From JAVBWO01 sp036677375 (GTDB taxonomy: Bacteria; Bacillota; Dehalobacteriia; UBA4068; UBA4997), in NCBI GenBank assembly GCA_036677375.1, contig JAVBWO010000010.1, positions 1 to 37,276 of the forward strand: a DNA stretch of 37,276 nt, read 5' to 3'. This document shows, in pieces, positions 23,717 to 32,256 of the stretch. A program made the translations under genes and the position numbers. Each line of letters begins with the position of its first letter. Position 1 is the stretch's first letter. Below the pieces are notes generated by a model. The model did not search any database. It saw only the letters and a program-made list of their open reading frames with translations, and had not been told where the DNA came from.

Positions 23717-25981
23717 ATGCGAAATAAGTTGCTGTGGTTTGCACTGATTCTTATCTTTGTATGCGCATTGTCAGGTTGCGGAGGTAACAGCCAACCGGTG
23801 GCCGAAGCTGATGCTAACAGCGGCAGGATGCGTTCCGTTGATGATCTAAAGGATAAGCGGATTGGGGTCTTGTTAGGCGGAGTTCATGACGAATATGCCA
23901 ATAAAGCCTATCCCGAGGCAACCATCCTGCAGTATAAAAGCCCGCCGGATCTGATTCTGGCAGTCAAGACAGAAAAAGTCGACGCTGCCTTTTTTGCTCA
24001 TGAAACTTTATTGGTCATCATGCGGGAAGATAAGGATCTGGCATTTTTGGGTAAAAATCTGTTCAGAACTCCTATGGGTATGGGCTTTAACCAAAATAAT
24101 GATGCCTTACGGGAAGAATTTAACGAGTTCTTAAAGCAGTGCAAAGCAAACGGTGTCTATGACGATATGGTCAAACGGTGGGTAAACGATGGCTCAACAG
24201 AGATGCCGGAGATCGAAAATCCTCAAAATAACGGCCGTTTCGTCGTGGGTGTCGTAAGCGATAAAGGGCCGCCTTTTGCCATTGTCAAAAACAATGAGAT
24301 CATCGGCTTTGATATTGAAATGGCTGAAAGATTTGCCGCTTATTTAGGCAAAGAGCTTGTCCTGCAGGATATGGAATTCAGCGGACTGATCGCCGCTTGC
24401 GCCTCTAATAAGATCGATATGATTGACAGTACCCTGGTGATTACCGAAGAAAGAAAGCGACAGATCGATTTTTCCGATCCGTATTATGAGTTGGGGGCAA
24501 GCGTCTTTGCTCTGAAGAAGAATATTGCCGGTGATAATGATAACAGTCAACCGCTTACTTTGGATGATCTGGAAGAGAAACGGATCGGTATTTTGACCGG
24601 GTCGGCGGGGGATCATGCCGCCAGGCAGAGATTTCCCCATGCGCAGATTTTCAACATGGATAATATTGTAAACGCTGCCGCCGCCCTGGAGAGTAATACA
24701 ATTGATGCGGTTGTCTATGAGCGCACCACGCTCAGGGATATTGCCAAACAGCATGCTGACCTTGAGTTGATAGAGGAACCGGTACAAATGGTTGATATCG
24801 CCGTTGCCGTAAAGAAAAATAATCCCTTTTTATTAGATGCGGTGAACCAGGCAATCACAGACCTTGAAAACACCGGCACTTTGGATGAGATGAAAGGGCG
24901 CTGGTTTGTGGATGGGGATTTGCCGGATATGCCCGCGCTTGATCTGCCGGATTCTCAAGAAACCTTGCGGGTGGGCACGGAGGCATTGATGCCGCCTTTT
25001 GAATTTGTGGACAGCAATGATAACTGCAGCGGTTTTGATATTGAGCTGGCGCAACGTATCGGCCAGGTGTTGGGTAAAAAAGTGGTTGTCAGCAATATGG
25101 GTTTTCCCGCTCTTATCCCGGCCCTGCAATCGGGTAAGATTGATCTGGCGATTTCCTGTATTAATGTAACGGAGGAACGCAAACAAGAGGTTGATTTCTC
25201 TAAACCCTATTATACCAGTGAAACGGCGGCGATGGTCAGAAAAGCCGGAGTCGGTTCCCAGGTACAGTTCAGTACGTTTTTCAGTAATATCAAAAACAGT
25301 TTCTACAGAAATATCATTCAAGAGCGGCGCTATTTGCTCATTGTGAACGGATTGAAAGTAACGGCCATGATCTCGCTGTTCTCCATCTTATTTGGTACTC
25401 TTTTGGGGGCGTTGATCTGTTTGATGCGCATGGCTAAAAATCGGTTTCTGAGCGCGATTGCCCGGGTTTATATCTCTATCCTGCGGGGCATTCCGGTGTT
25501 GGTGCTGCTAATGTTCATCTTCTATGTGGTCTTTGCATCGGTAGATATTGATCCGGTCATTGTATCTGTGATCACATTCGGTATGAACTTTGCCGCCTAT
25601 GTCTCCGAGATGTTCAGAGCAGCGATTCAGAGCATTGATAAGGGTCAGCGTGAGGCGGGAATTGCCGGCGGCTTTACCGGTTTTCAAACCTTTGTGTATA
25701 TCATACTGCCGCAGGCGATAAAACAGGTGCTGCCGGTCTATAAGGGAGAGCTTATCTCCTTAGTCAAGATGACCTCGGTTGTGGGTTATATCGCTGTACA
25801 GGACTTGACCAAGGCCAGTGATATTATTCGAAGCCGCACCTTTGACGCCTTTTTCCCGCTTTTGATGATAGCGGCGCTGTATTTTTTCATATCTTGGTTG
25901 TTGATACTGGTTTTAGACGATATCGGCTTAAAAACGGATCCCAAAAGAAATCGTAAACAGGTGGTGCAAGCAAATGATTAA
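23717..25981 (+). CDS. Lipoprotein-permease fusion with tandem permuted binding lobes
   Basis: A 754-residue polar amino acid-type ABC importer component. A lipoprotein signal ends in LSGC (Cys21). Then come, in order: a lobe-2-type half domain (about 32-160), a complete SBP_bac_3 domain in normal order (lobe 1 from RFVVGVVSDKGPPFAIV, lobe 2 from LEEKRIGILTGSAGDHA), a lone lobe-1 half (LRVGTEALMPPFEFV to FSKPYYTSETAAMV), and a HisM/GlnP-type permease domain (about 530-745) with the EAA loop AGIAGGFTGFQTFVYIILP. The outer halves look like one binding protein circularly permuted around the inner one. The start is 23717 with GAAAGGAAA upstream. It overlaps the ATPase gene by 8 bases. A lipid anchor on a protein that is itself a permease is notable. 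Confidence 0.88.
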   Translation: MRNKLLWFALILIFVCALSGCGGNSQPVAEADANSGRMRSVDDLKDKRIGVLLGGVHDEYANKAYPEATILQYKSPPDLILAVKTEKVDAAFFAHETLLVIMREDKDLAFLGKNLFRTPMGMGFNQNNDALREEFNEFLKQCKANGVYDDMVKRWVNDGSTEMPEIENPQNNGRFVVGVVSDKGPPFAIVKNNEIIGFDIEMAERFAAYLGKELVLQDMEFSGLIAACASNKIDMIDSTLVITEERKRQIDFSDPYYELGASVFALKKNIAGDNDNSQPLTLDDLEEKRIGILTGSAGDHAARQRFPHAQIFNMDNIVNAAAALESNTIDAVVYERTTLRDIAKQHADLELIEEPVQMVDIAVAVKKNNPFLLDAVNQAITDLENTGTLDEMKGRWFVDGDLPDMPALDLPDSQETLRVGTEALMPPFEFVDSNDNCSGFDIELAQRIGQVLGKKVVVSNMGFPALIPALQSGKIDLAISCINVTEERKQEVDFSKPYYTSETAAMVRKAGVGSQVQFSTFFSNIKNSFYRNIIQERRYLLIVNGLKVTAMISLFSILFGTLLGALICLMRMAKNRFLSAIARVYISILRGIPVLVLLMFIFYVVFASVDIDPVIVSVITFGMNFAAYVSEMFRAAIQSIDKGQREAGIAGGFTGFQTFVYIILPQAIKQVLPVYKGELISLVKMTSVVGYIAVQDLTKASDIIRSRTFDAFFPLLMIAALYFFISWLLILVLDDIGLKTDPKRNRKQVVQAND

Positions 25982-27056
25982 GACGGAACATTTATCAAAA
26001 AGTTTTGGCGATCTTACCGTGTTAAAGGATATTACAACAGAGATACAAAAAGGCGAGGTCATTGCGATCATTGGCCCATCAGGAACCGGTAAGAGCACTT
26101 TTTTACGTTGTTTGAATTTATTGGAAAAGCCCAGCGGCGGCAGTATTGATATCGACGGTATTAATCTTTTGGCAAAAAACACCGATATTTCAAAAATGCG
26201 GCAAAAAATGGGAATGGTCTTTCAGTCCTTTAATTTGTATGCCCATCTGCCGGTATTGGAAAACCTTACCTTGGGGCCGGTAAAATTGCTTGGCAAAAGT
26301 AAAGCCGAGGCAAATGAAAATGCAATGGAGCTTTTAAAGTTAGTAGGCTTGGCGGAGAAAGCCTACAGTTTCCCGGACGAGCTTTCCGGTGGGCAAAAGC
26401 AAAGGGTAGCCATCGCACGTTGTCTAGCCATGGAGCCGGAAGTGATTCTATTCGACGAGCCGACTTCGGCTCTTGATCCTACCATGGTAAGCGAGGTGCT
26501 GGCGGTCATCCGACGTTTGGCCAAAGCGGGCATGACCATGCTTATTGTTACCCACGAGATGGAATTTGCCAAGAATATCTCCACCCGGGTGTTCTATATG
26601 GACGAAGGGATCATCTATGAAGAAGGCGCGCCCCAACAGATATTCGAAAATCCCCAAAAAGAGAAAACCAAAGCATTTATTAACCGGATACGCAGTTTCC
26701 GTTATCATATCAGCAGCCCCAATTACGACCTGTATGCCATGAATGCCGAAATAGAAACCTTTTGCGAAAGGCACCTCTTGTCAAAAAGAGTTTGCGGCAA
26801 CGTGCTGCTTTTGGTTGAGGAGACTTTGATCCTGCAAACAGAATTTTCCGATATTGATCTGAGCCTGGCCTATTCGGAAAAAACCGGCCGTCTGGAATTT
26901 TTATTTACAGCAGGCGGAGCGCCTATGAATCCCCTGGAGGAAGGCGTGCAAGAAGATGATATCGGGATCAGGCTCATTAAGAGTCGTTGCACCGACAGCC
27001 AATACCGATATGAAAATGGTAAAAACATTTTATTACTGGAAGTCAAGGACAGATAG
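25974..27056 (+). CDS. Amino acid-type ABC ATPase with C-terminal RsbW-like domain
   Basis: A 360-residue protein. Residues 1-240 are a GlnQ/HisP-type ATPase: Walker A GPSGTGKST, Q loop VFQSFNLYAHL, signature LSGGQKQR, Walker B VILFDEP and switch His in IVTHEM. Residues about 245-360 are an extra domain similar in layout to the RsbW-like domain of the protein at 21361: LLLVEETLILQTEF against LSLDELLTNTISYGF, GAPMNPLEEG against DAMPFDPLQ, and DIGIRLIKSRC...ENGKNILLLE against GLGIHLVRKMM...GNENILVLK. The N-box Asn and the G1 Asp are missing, so ATP binding there is doubtful; a docking or regulatory role is more likely. It probably powers both flanking permease fusions. Typical family members end near residue 240. 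Confidence 0.88.
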   Translation: MIKTEHLSKSFGDLTVLKDITTEIQKGEVIAIIGPSGTGKSTFLRCLNLLEKPSGGSIDIDGINLLAKNTDISKMRQKMGMVFQSFNLYAHLPVLENLTLGPVKLLGKSKAEANENAMELLKLVGLAEKAYSFPDELSGGQKQRVAIARCLAMEPEVILFDEPTSALDPTMVSEVLAVIRRLAKAGMTMLIVTHEMEFAKNISTRVFYMDEGIIYEEGAPQQIFENPQKEKTKAFINRIRSFRYHISSPNYDLYAMNAEIETFCERHLLSKRVCGNVLLLVEETLILQTEFSDIDLSLAYSEKTGRLEFLFTAGGAPMNPLEEGVQEDDIGIRLIKSRCTDSQYRYENGKNILLLEVKDR

Positions 27057-27231
27057 CACGCAAAGGGAACCCTTGAATCTGCGTCCTGTAAACGGTGCCG
27101 TGAGAATAGAATGCCCGATATGTCATGCCATTAAAGCATTGCAAGGCCATATCGGTAGAGAACACGGAGATGCGGATCTTTTCACCGTATTGCTTGTTGA
27201 ATAGGACATCGAACACAGAGGGAGCAAAACA

Positions 27232-28767
27232 ATGAAAAAAATAATAGTACTGTTTGTAACCGTATTGATGTTTTTATGCGTTTTCCCAGGGGCAGGCATG
27301 GCGGAGGAGCAAACTGTGGAGGTGACTCCTTTTGATCAGCTCTCCATCGACCTGAATCATGTAAAAGTAGGCGTTATGACCGGATCGACCAATGAAAAGC
27401 TGGTCAGGGAAAATTTCCAATCTGCCGATTTGCAGTCTTATGACAGCACCATGGATGCGGTGGCGGCCCTGAAATCCGGACATGTTGACGTGGTGGTTAC
27501 CACTTATCCCACCTCGCTCAATGTTGTCAAACATAATAGCGACCTGAAGCTGCTTCCCGATGTGTTGGAGCTACAGGATACCGCCATAGCGGTCAAAAAG
27601 GAGAATACCCAGCTTTTGGATCAGCTGAACGCGGTGATAACGGAGCTGAACTCAGACGGAACCCTGGAAGATATGCAAAAAAGGTGGCTGAAAAGTGATC
27701 TTTCCCCCTACGAGCAGGTGGAGCTCAATGTCTCCCAGAGCGGAGAACCCATCAGAGTAGCCGTGGACGCGACTCGGGAACCCTTTTGCTTTAAGGATGC
27801 CGACGGAGAAGTCAGCGGTTTAGACGGCGAACTGGCCCGCAGGATCGCCCTCAAGCTGAACCGGCCGGTGCAATTTTTAGATATGAAATTTGCCGCTTTG
27901 ATTCCCGCTCTCCAGTCGGGCAAGGCAGACGTCATTATCTCCATGATGAACGCGACGGATGAACGCCGCCAATCGGTCAATTTTACCGCCCCGTATTATA
28001 AGCAAAAGACGGTGATGCTGGTAAGGTCGGAAGTACTTGGCGAGGCATCCGGCTTTGCCGCTTTTTTCACCAGCATAGGCAACAGCTTTTATAAAAATAT
28101 CATCCAGGAAAACCGCTATCTCCTGATACTGAGCGGGCTGAAGGTCACCATGATCATCACTGTGCTGGCTTGTATTTTGGGAACCTTGCTAGGCGCCTTG
28201 ATTTGCTGGATGCGAATGTCTGGGAAAAAGGGCTTCAGACGGTTTGCCCAGGGTTACATCTCTATTTTACGGGGTATTCCAGTGCTGGTTTTATTAATGA
28301 TTATCTTTTATGTGGTATTTGCATCTGTGGATATCAATCCTGTCCTGGTGGCGGTCATCGCTTTTGGTCTGAATTTTGCCGCTTATGTCTCCGAGATGTT
28401 TCGAGCCGCCATACTCAGCGTAGATAAAGGTCAGCGTGAGGCGGGGATTGCCGGCGGTTTCACCGATTTCCAAACTTTTATCTATATTATATTGCCTCAG
28501 GCGGTGAAGCAGGTACTGCCGGTATATAAAGGAGAGGTGATTTCCCTGGCCAAAATGACTTCAGTGGTAGGTTATGTAGCGGTTCAGGATTTGACCAAGG
28601 CCAGTGACATTATACGCAGCCGGACCTTCGATGCTTTCTTCCCGCTATTGATGATTGCTGTATTATATTTTCTTATTTCCTGGCTGCTGCTCCTTTTGCT
28701 GAGCGATTTGGAACGAAAGTTCGATCCCAAAAGAATGAGAAGGGACACAAAGATAAAAGAAGCGTAG
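27232..28767 (+). CDS. Permuted single binding domain-permease fusion
   Basis: A 511-residue paralogue of the fusion at 23717. A signal peptide (residues 1-24, ending AGMA) is followed by a lobe-2-type half (about 40-160: LNHVKVGVMTGSTNEKLV to LEDMQKRWL), then a lobe-1-type half (about 170-265: IRVAVDATREPFCFKDADGE to FTAPYYKQKTVMLV), and a permease domain (about 280-500) nearly identical to that of the paralogue (REAGIAGGFTDFQTFIYI). A normal type II binding protein has lobe 1 first, so this is a circular permutation. The Cys of a lipobox is absent; it starts with a cleavable signal or a membrane anchor. GAGGGAGC precedes the start. It probably shares the ATPase encoded upstream. Confidence 0.88.
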   Translation: MKKIIVLFVTVLMFLCVFPGAGMAEEQTVEVTPFDQLSIDLNHVKVGVMTGSTNEKLVRENFQSADLQSYDSTMDAVAALKSGHVDVVVTTYPTSLNVVKHNSDLKLLPDVLELQDTAIAVKKENTQLLDQLNAVITELNSDGTLEDMQKRWLKSDLSPYEQVELNVSQSGEPIRVAVDATREPFCFKDADGEVSGLDGELARRIALKLNRPVQFLDMKFAALIPALQSGKADVIISMMNATDERRQSVNFTAPYYKQKTVMLVRSEVLGEASGFAAFFTSIGNSFYKNIIQENRYLLILSGLKVTMIITVLACILGTLLGALICWMRMSGKKGFRRFAQGYISILRGIPVLVLLMIIFYVVFASVDINPVLVAVIAFGLNFAAYVSEMFRAAILSVDKGQREAGIAGGFTDFQTFIYIILPQAVKQVLPVYKGEVISLAKMTSVVGYVAVQDLTKASDIIRSRTFDAFFPLLMIAVLYFLISWLLLLLLSDLERKFDPKRMRRDTKIKEA

Positions 28768-29111
28768 AAAAGAATATAAACATAGGAAAATAAAGATGGG
28801 AATTCCGGGCAGGGACATCCGGCGGTTATCGACGTTTCCGCGATCCTTTGGTTTTTGTTCACGCTGGTGATGTTGGAAACGGTGGGGTTCTGTGCTCAAA
28901 AAAAGAAGCCCTTGTCAAGGCTGCTTAATGTTCGTTATTTTTTATGATTATCAGCTATTTATGAAGGATGGCTTCGAAATATATGCCAAAAACGACATCA
29001 ACAGGGACATGCTGTCCGGTATAAAATCACAGCTTCATTTGATCAAAAACAAAATCATCCAAGAGGAAATCCCGATTTCTTCAAAGTGAATCGTAAAAGG
29101 CGGTGGTTTTG
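28768..29111. other. Interval with possible gene remnant
   Basis: About 340 bases between the second permease fusion and the diguanylate cyclase. One plus frame (about 28815-28946) encodes a hydrophobic run (VSAILWFLFTLVMLETVGFC) without a start codon. Another frame gives the 65-codon candidate at 28892. Together they suggest either a small operonic gene or a decayed one. Confidence 0.35.
28892..29089 (+). CDS. Possible 65-residue protein of unknown function
   Basis: A short frame starting with GTG behind a weak GGTGGG. The product has a CxxC (SPCQGCLMF) near the N-terminus and a Lys/Asn-rich tail (DINRDMLSGIKSQLHLIKNK). It ends 22 bases before the diguanylate cyclase start. No family recognised; the evidence is only position and composition. 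Confidence 0.3.
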   Translation: MLKKRSPCQGCLMFVIFYDYQLFMKDGFEIYAKNDINRDMLSGIKSQLHLIKNKIIQEEIPISSK

Positions 29112-30062
29112 ATGCTTATGCAAAGGATTCTCCACAGTTCAATGGTTTTTCAGCATGTGATTGAAAACATGCATGACGGTGTCTTGACGATTGATCGTTT
29201 GGGAATCATTACAACGGTAAATGCGGCGGCGATAAACATTCTCGAAATATCAAAAGAACAAATTCTGGATAAAAAATTATCTGACGGTTTTTTTGATTAC
29301 GCGGAAAATGACGATTTCATTCAAATTATCCTGGATGCGGTTTATGACTCTTCCATGAACCACCACAAAATTTGCAACTATTATACCGGCCAGCATCTCA
29401 AATCTTTATTTGTGACGACCTCATTCCTGAAAGCAGAAATTGAGGGAACTCTGCAATCCATTGGGGTGACGGTGCTCTTCAGCGACATTACGGAGCTCCA
29501 GGAATTACGGGATGCTGCCGCGGCACTGGATAAGATCAAACTCTTAAATCAAAAGTTGGAACGCTTGTCCTACTTTGATGAGCTGACCGGTCTGCCCAAC
29601 CGCCGCTTTTTTAATGATACTTGTAACAGAGAGTGGTACCGGGCGATGCGATTGCAACGGTCTTTGGCTTTTATTATGATTGATGTGGATTATTTCAAAG
29701 AATTGAACGATCAACATGGACACCAGACAGGTGACGCTTGCCTGCTCGCAGTAGCGAACACATTAAATAGCGCGCTGAAACGGCCCTATGATCTGATCAT
29801 GCGTTATGGGGGAGATGAATTTATCGCGGTTATCCCCGACGCCGACATAAAAGCAGCCCGCATAATAGCGGAAACCATGCACCGGGCCATATTGGAATTA
29901 AATATAGAAAATGCTTGCACTTCCTGTGGCAGAGTGACCGTCAGTATAGGGGTGTCTTCACAAGTACCTGTCCTAGAATCCCACTGGAAAGAGCTTCTAA
30001 CCGCTGTCGATAAGGCCATATACAGGGCAAAACAGAACGGCCGCAATCAGATAGCGGAATAA
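29112..30062 (+). CDS. PAS-GGDEF diguanylate cyclase
   Basis: A 316-residue protein. The N-terminal PAS-like domain (VFQHVIENMHDGVLTIDRLG, then GIITTVNAAAINILEIS) senses an unknown signal. A short coiled linker leads to a GGDEF domain (SYFDELTGLPNRRFF onward). The active site is RYGGDEF, with the metal aspartate in IMIDVDYFKELND. The inhibitory RxxD site is present five residues upstream (RPYD), so product feedback is expected. No membrane segment is visible. It makes cyclic di-GMP from GTP. The start at 29112 is preceded by AAAGGCGGTGG. It closes the co-directional transporter/partner-switching cluster, so c-di-GMP may be a second output. Confidence 0.88.
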   Translation: MLMQRILHSSMVFQHVIENMHDGVLTIDRLGIITTVNAAAINILEISKEQILDKKLSDGFFDYAENDDFIQIILDAVYDSSMNHHKICNYYTGQHLKSLFVTTSFLKAEIEGTLQSIGVTVLFSDITELQELRDAAAALDKIKLLNQKLERLSYFDELTGLPNRRFFNDTCNREWYRAMRLQRSLAFIMIDVDYFKELNDQHGHQTGDACLLAVANTLNSALKRPYDLIMRYGGDEFIAVIPDADIKAARIIAETMHRAILELNIENACTSCGRVTVSIGVSSQVPVLESHWKELLTAVDKAIYRAKQNGRNQIAE

Positions 30063-30416
30063 GGTTGGAATGAAACCACTTCTTTTTTATCTCAATTCTT
30101 AAAACCAGAGATATGCAGGGGTTATCCTAGTTCAAGACTGGATTTCCGAATACCTTTCATTGTTGTATTATACATCAAATCAAGCTAAAAACAGACAAGA
30201 AATTTTATATATCTTATACGTTTGATCAGGCCGGTTCCTACGAGCGGCGGATAAAAAACAGAACGGTTTGTTTTGAGAGGCTATGTTTTTCGTTTCAGGA
30301 AAGCATAGCCCATTTTATTACCAATCGTAGAAAACATATTTCAATTATCCTGTTGTTTGTTACAATAAAATGTGAATCAGCAAAAGAAGGTAAACTATTG
30401 TTTGATAGTTTAAGTA
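30063..30416. other. Intergenic interval after the cluster
   Basis: About 350 bases, AT-rich. It holds the hairpin at 30279-30318 and nothing else I recognise. Confidence 0.5.
30279..30318 (+). terminator. Probable terminator of the cluster
   Basis: GGCTATG (30279-30285) pairs with CATAGCC (30304-30310), extended by an inner TTTTC/GGAAA pairing, followed by a short T-rich stretch. It is about 220 bases after the diguanylate cyclase stop. Confidence 0.6.
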
Positions 30417-30445
30417 TTGACAATACGATCTATTTATAGTATAAC
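30414..30445 (+). promoter_or_regulatory. Promoter and likely operator of the TetR gene
   Basis: TTGACA (30417-30422), a 17-base spacer and TATAAC (30440-30445). The -35 box sits inside a perfect 13-base palindrome GTATTGACAATAC (30414-30426), a good candidate for autorepression. Confidence 0.7.
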
Positions 30446-30468
30446 TAAAAAAAGGAGAGATACCATAC

Positions 30469-31101
30469 ATGACTGAATATCCCATACAAAAACGTAAAAG
30501 AGGTATAGAAACTGCCAACCGTATCTTGGAGATAGCCGCAGATTTATTTGCACGCCGGGGTTATGACAGTGTATCTGTACGTCAAATAGCCGATGCCGTG
30601 GGGATTAAGGAAAGCTCCCTTTATAATCATTTCAGCAGCAAGGCCGATATTTTAGAAACCCTAATGGAAAATTTTATTGAGCAGGCGCCCCAGTCAAGGC
30701 CGTCTGATGCCGAATTGGATCAGATGCTCACCATAATGCAGCCGGAAGAGATCTTTAAAAATATTTTGTTCCATGTTGGTAGTCATATAAGCGATATTTT
30801 AGCCAACACCGCAATGATCATAAATTATGAGAAATTCAGAAATGCAAAAGCCGCGGAGGTATATTACAAATATGTGGTAAATGAACCGGCGGGTTATTAT
30901 GAACGGTTAATCAACAAAATGATTGCCAAAGCAATGCTGAAGAAGGTTGACGCGCGCCTGTTTGCCGAACAGTATAATTATATTTCCATCACTTTGACAA
31001 AGGAATATTTTATGGCGAAAAATGGTCTGGCGGATTTGGAAGCAGTGGTTCAGTACATGGTAAAGACTGCGAACTTTTTTTGTGATCTGATGAAAAAATA
31101 A
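30469..31101 (+). CDS. TetR family transcriptional regulator
   Basis: A 210-residue regulator. The N-terminal helix-turn-helix (ILEIAADLFARRGYDSVSVR, then IADAVGIKESSLYNHFSSKA) is typical; the C-terminal ligand domain is not assigned to a ligand class. AAAGGAGAG precedes the start. It lies 105 bases upstream of the Cys-rich protein gene, which may be its target, and has its own operator-like palindrome. Confidence 0.92.
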   Translation: MTEYPIQKRKRGIETANRILEIAADLFARRGYDSVSVRQIADAVGIKESSLYNHFSSKADILETLMENFIEQAPQSRPSDAELDQMLTIMQPEEIFKNILFHVGSHISDILANTAMIINYEKFRNAKAAEVYYKYVVNEPAGYYERLINKMIAKAMLKKVDARLFAEQYNYISITLTKEYFMAKNGLADLEAVVQYMVKTANFFCDLMKK

Positions 31102-31206
31102 ACCATCAATATTAGATAAAACAGTTAATCTGTGATAGGCAGCATAGAAATTTAGGCATAAAGAAGCAATTGGGCAGGATTTTAATCAGTATAAGGGGCA
31201 GCTTTT

Positions 31207-31716
31207 ATGAAGTCAAGTATGCAACGAAGCATGAAGCCAAGCATGCAACCAAAAAATTGGCTTAACGAAAAATATCCTCCTTCCGCGTCCTGCAGTTGTG
31301 ATATTTGCAAGGCTTATTGCAATCGTCCCGGCTGGTGGACTGTTGAAGAAGCTGCAAAAGCGATCAAAGCCGGATACGGCAACCGTATGATGCTGGAGGT
31401 AGCTCCGGATTATACTTTCGGAGTATTGTCTCCGGCATTTAAAGGCTGCGAGCAGGATTTTGCGTTACAGAAGTATGCCCGTTATGGCTGTAATTTTTTT
31501 CTGAATGGGCTGTGTGAACTTTATGACACAGCGCTTGTGCCTTTGGAATGCCGCTTTTGCCACCATGCAAGAGAAGGCTTAGGCCAAAAATGTCACGATG
31601 ACCTTGCAAAGGATTGGCAAACGCCTGCCGGACAAAGGCTGGTGGCGGCATGGGCAGAAAAGATGAGAATTTTCACGAAATACCAAATCATTCATTTTAA
31701 GATTTTGCAACGATAA
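31207..31716 (+). CDS. Cysteine-rich protein, probable metal-binding
   Basis: A 169-residue protein with ten cysteines: CSCDICKAYC (29-38), then Cys at 81, 95 and 103, CRFCHH (115-120) and 129. The layout recalls zinc/iron-chelating 'cysteine cluster' proteins, but I cannot place it firmly. The N-terminus contains short repeats (SMQRSMKPSMQP) that look like recent expansion; translation could start at one of the later Met. A weak GGGGC precedes 31207. It probably forms a unit with the TetR gene upstream and ends at a terminator. Confidence 0.7.
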   Translation: MKSSMQRSMKPSMQPKNWLNEKYPPSASCSCDICKAYCNRPGWWTVEEAAKAIKAGYGNRMMLEVAPDYTFGVLSPAFKGCEQDFALQKYARYGCNFFLNGLCELYDTALVPLECRFCHHAREGLGQKCHDDLAKDWQTPAGQRLVAAWAEKMRIFTKYQIIHFKILQR

Positions 31717-31769
31717 GGTTACTCTCACTTTTGGATTCAGAAAAATTCTCCATTCGGATTTAGGTGCAA

Positions 31770-31805
31770 AAATGCGATGGTAAAAAACCATCGCATTTCT
31801 CTTGA
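31770..31805 (+). terminator. Intrinsic terminator after the Cys-rich protein gene
   Basis: Perfect 11-base arms AAATGCGATGG (31770-31780) and CCATCGCATTT (31788-31798) with a T-rich tail, between convergent genes. Confidence 0.82.
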
Positions 31806-31848
31806 TCTTTTTGCATAGCAAGCGCCACGGAGTTTTGTGAACCCAATG

Positions 31849-32256
31849 CTATTCTTCTATGGAATATAATTGCCGTCTTTTTAATTCAGTATGGTATTCT
31901 GACCGTGTGATTTTACCATCTGTTACCATATCTTTCAATTCTGATTCCGGATATGTATGCAATTCATAACTGTACATGGTTTCTTCATTTCCGTTCACAC
32001 TCTGGGTATATTGAACCGATGATGTGATATGTAGTTGATTCGTCCCGCCCTCTGTTGGCAGGATCTGGTTTTGTTTTTCATAATCCAGATATGCCTGGCT
32101 TAACTCTAATGTGTCATATTGAAGAGAAGGGGCAGACTTGGAAGCTATGCTGCTCTCATTTGTAGGATCTGCGGTGTGTTTAGCTGAATCGTCTATCAAC
32201 GTTTCTGTTGATGTCAAAACCGATGAAATAGTAAGATCTGAATTAATTGCATCCAT
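31849..32256 (-). CDS. Small hypothetical protein
   Basis: A 135-residue, hydrophilic protein with no signal peptide or membrane segment. The N-terminal half is Ser/Thr-rich and probably disordered. The middle (YDTLELSQAYLDYEKQNQIL) and the end (ELKDMVTDGKITRSEYHTEL) look helical. AAAGGAG seven bases upstream of the ATG supports real translation. No family recognised. It is a single-gene unit. Confidence 0.6.
   Translation of the reverse strand: MDAINSDLTISSVLTSTETLIDDSAKHTADPTNESSIASKSAPSLQYDTLELSQAYLDYEKQNQILPTEGGTNQLHITSSVQYTQSVNGNEETMYSYELHTYPESELKDMVTDGKITRSEYHTELKRRQLYSIEE

Noticed and set aside
26956..27204. 82-codon plus frame at the end of the ABC ATPase
   Set aside because: Begins inside the ATPase gene in another frame; the part beyond 27056 has no similarity I recognise and no own start.
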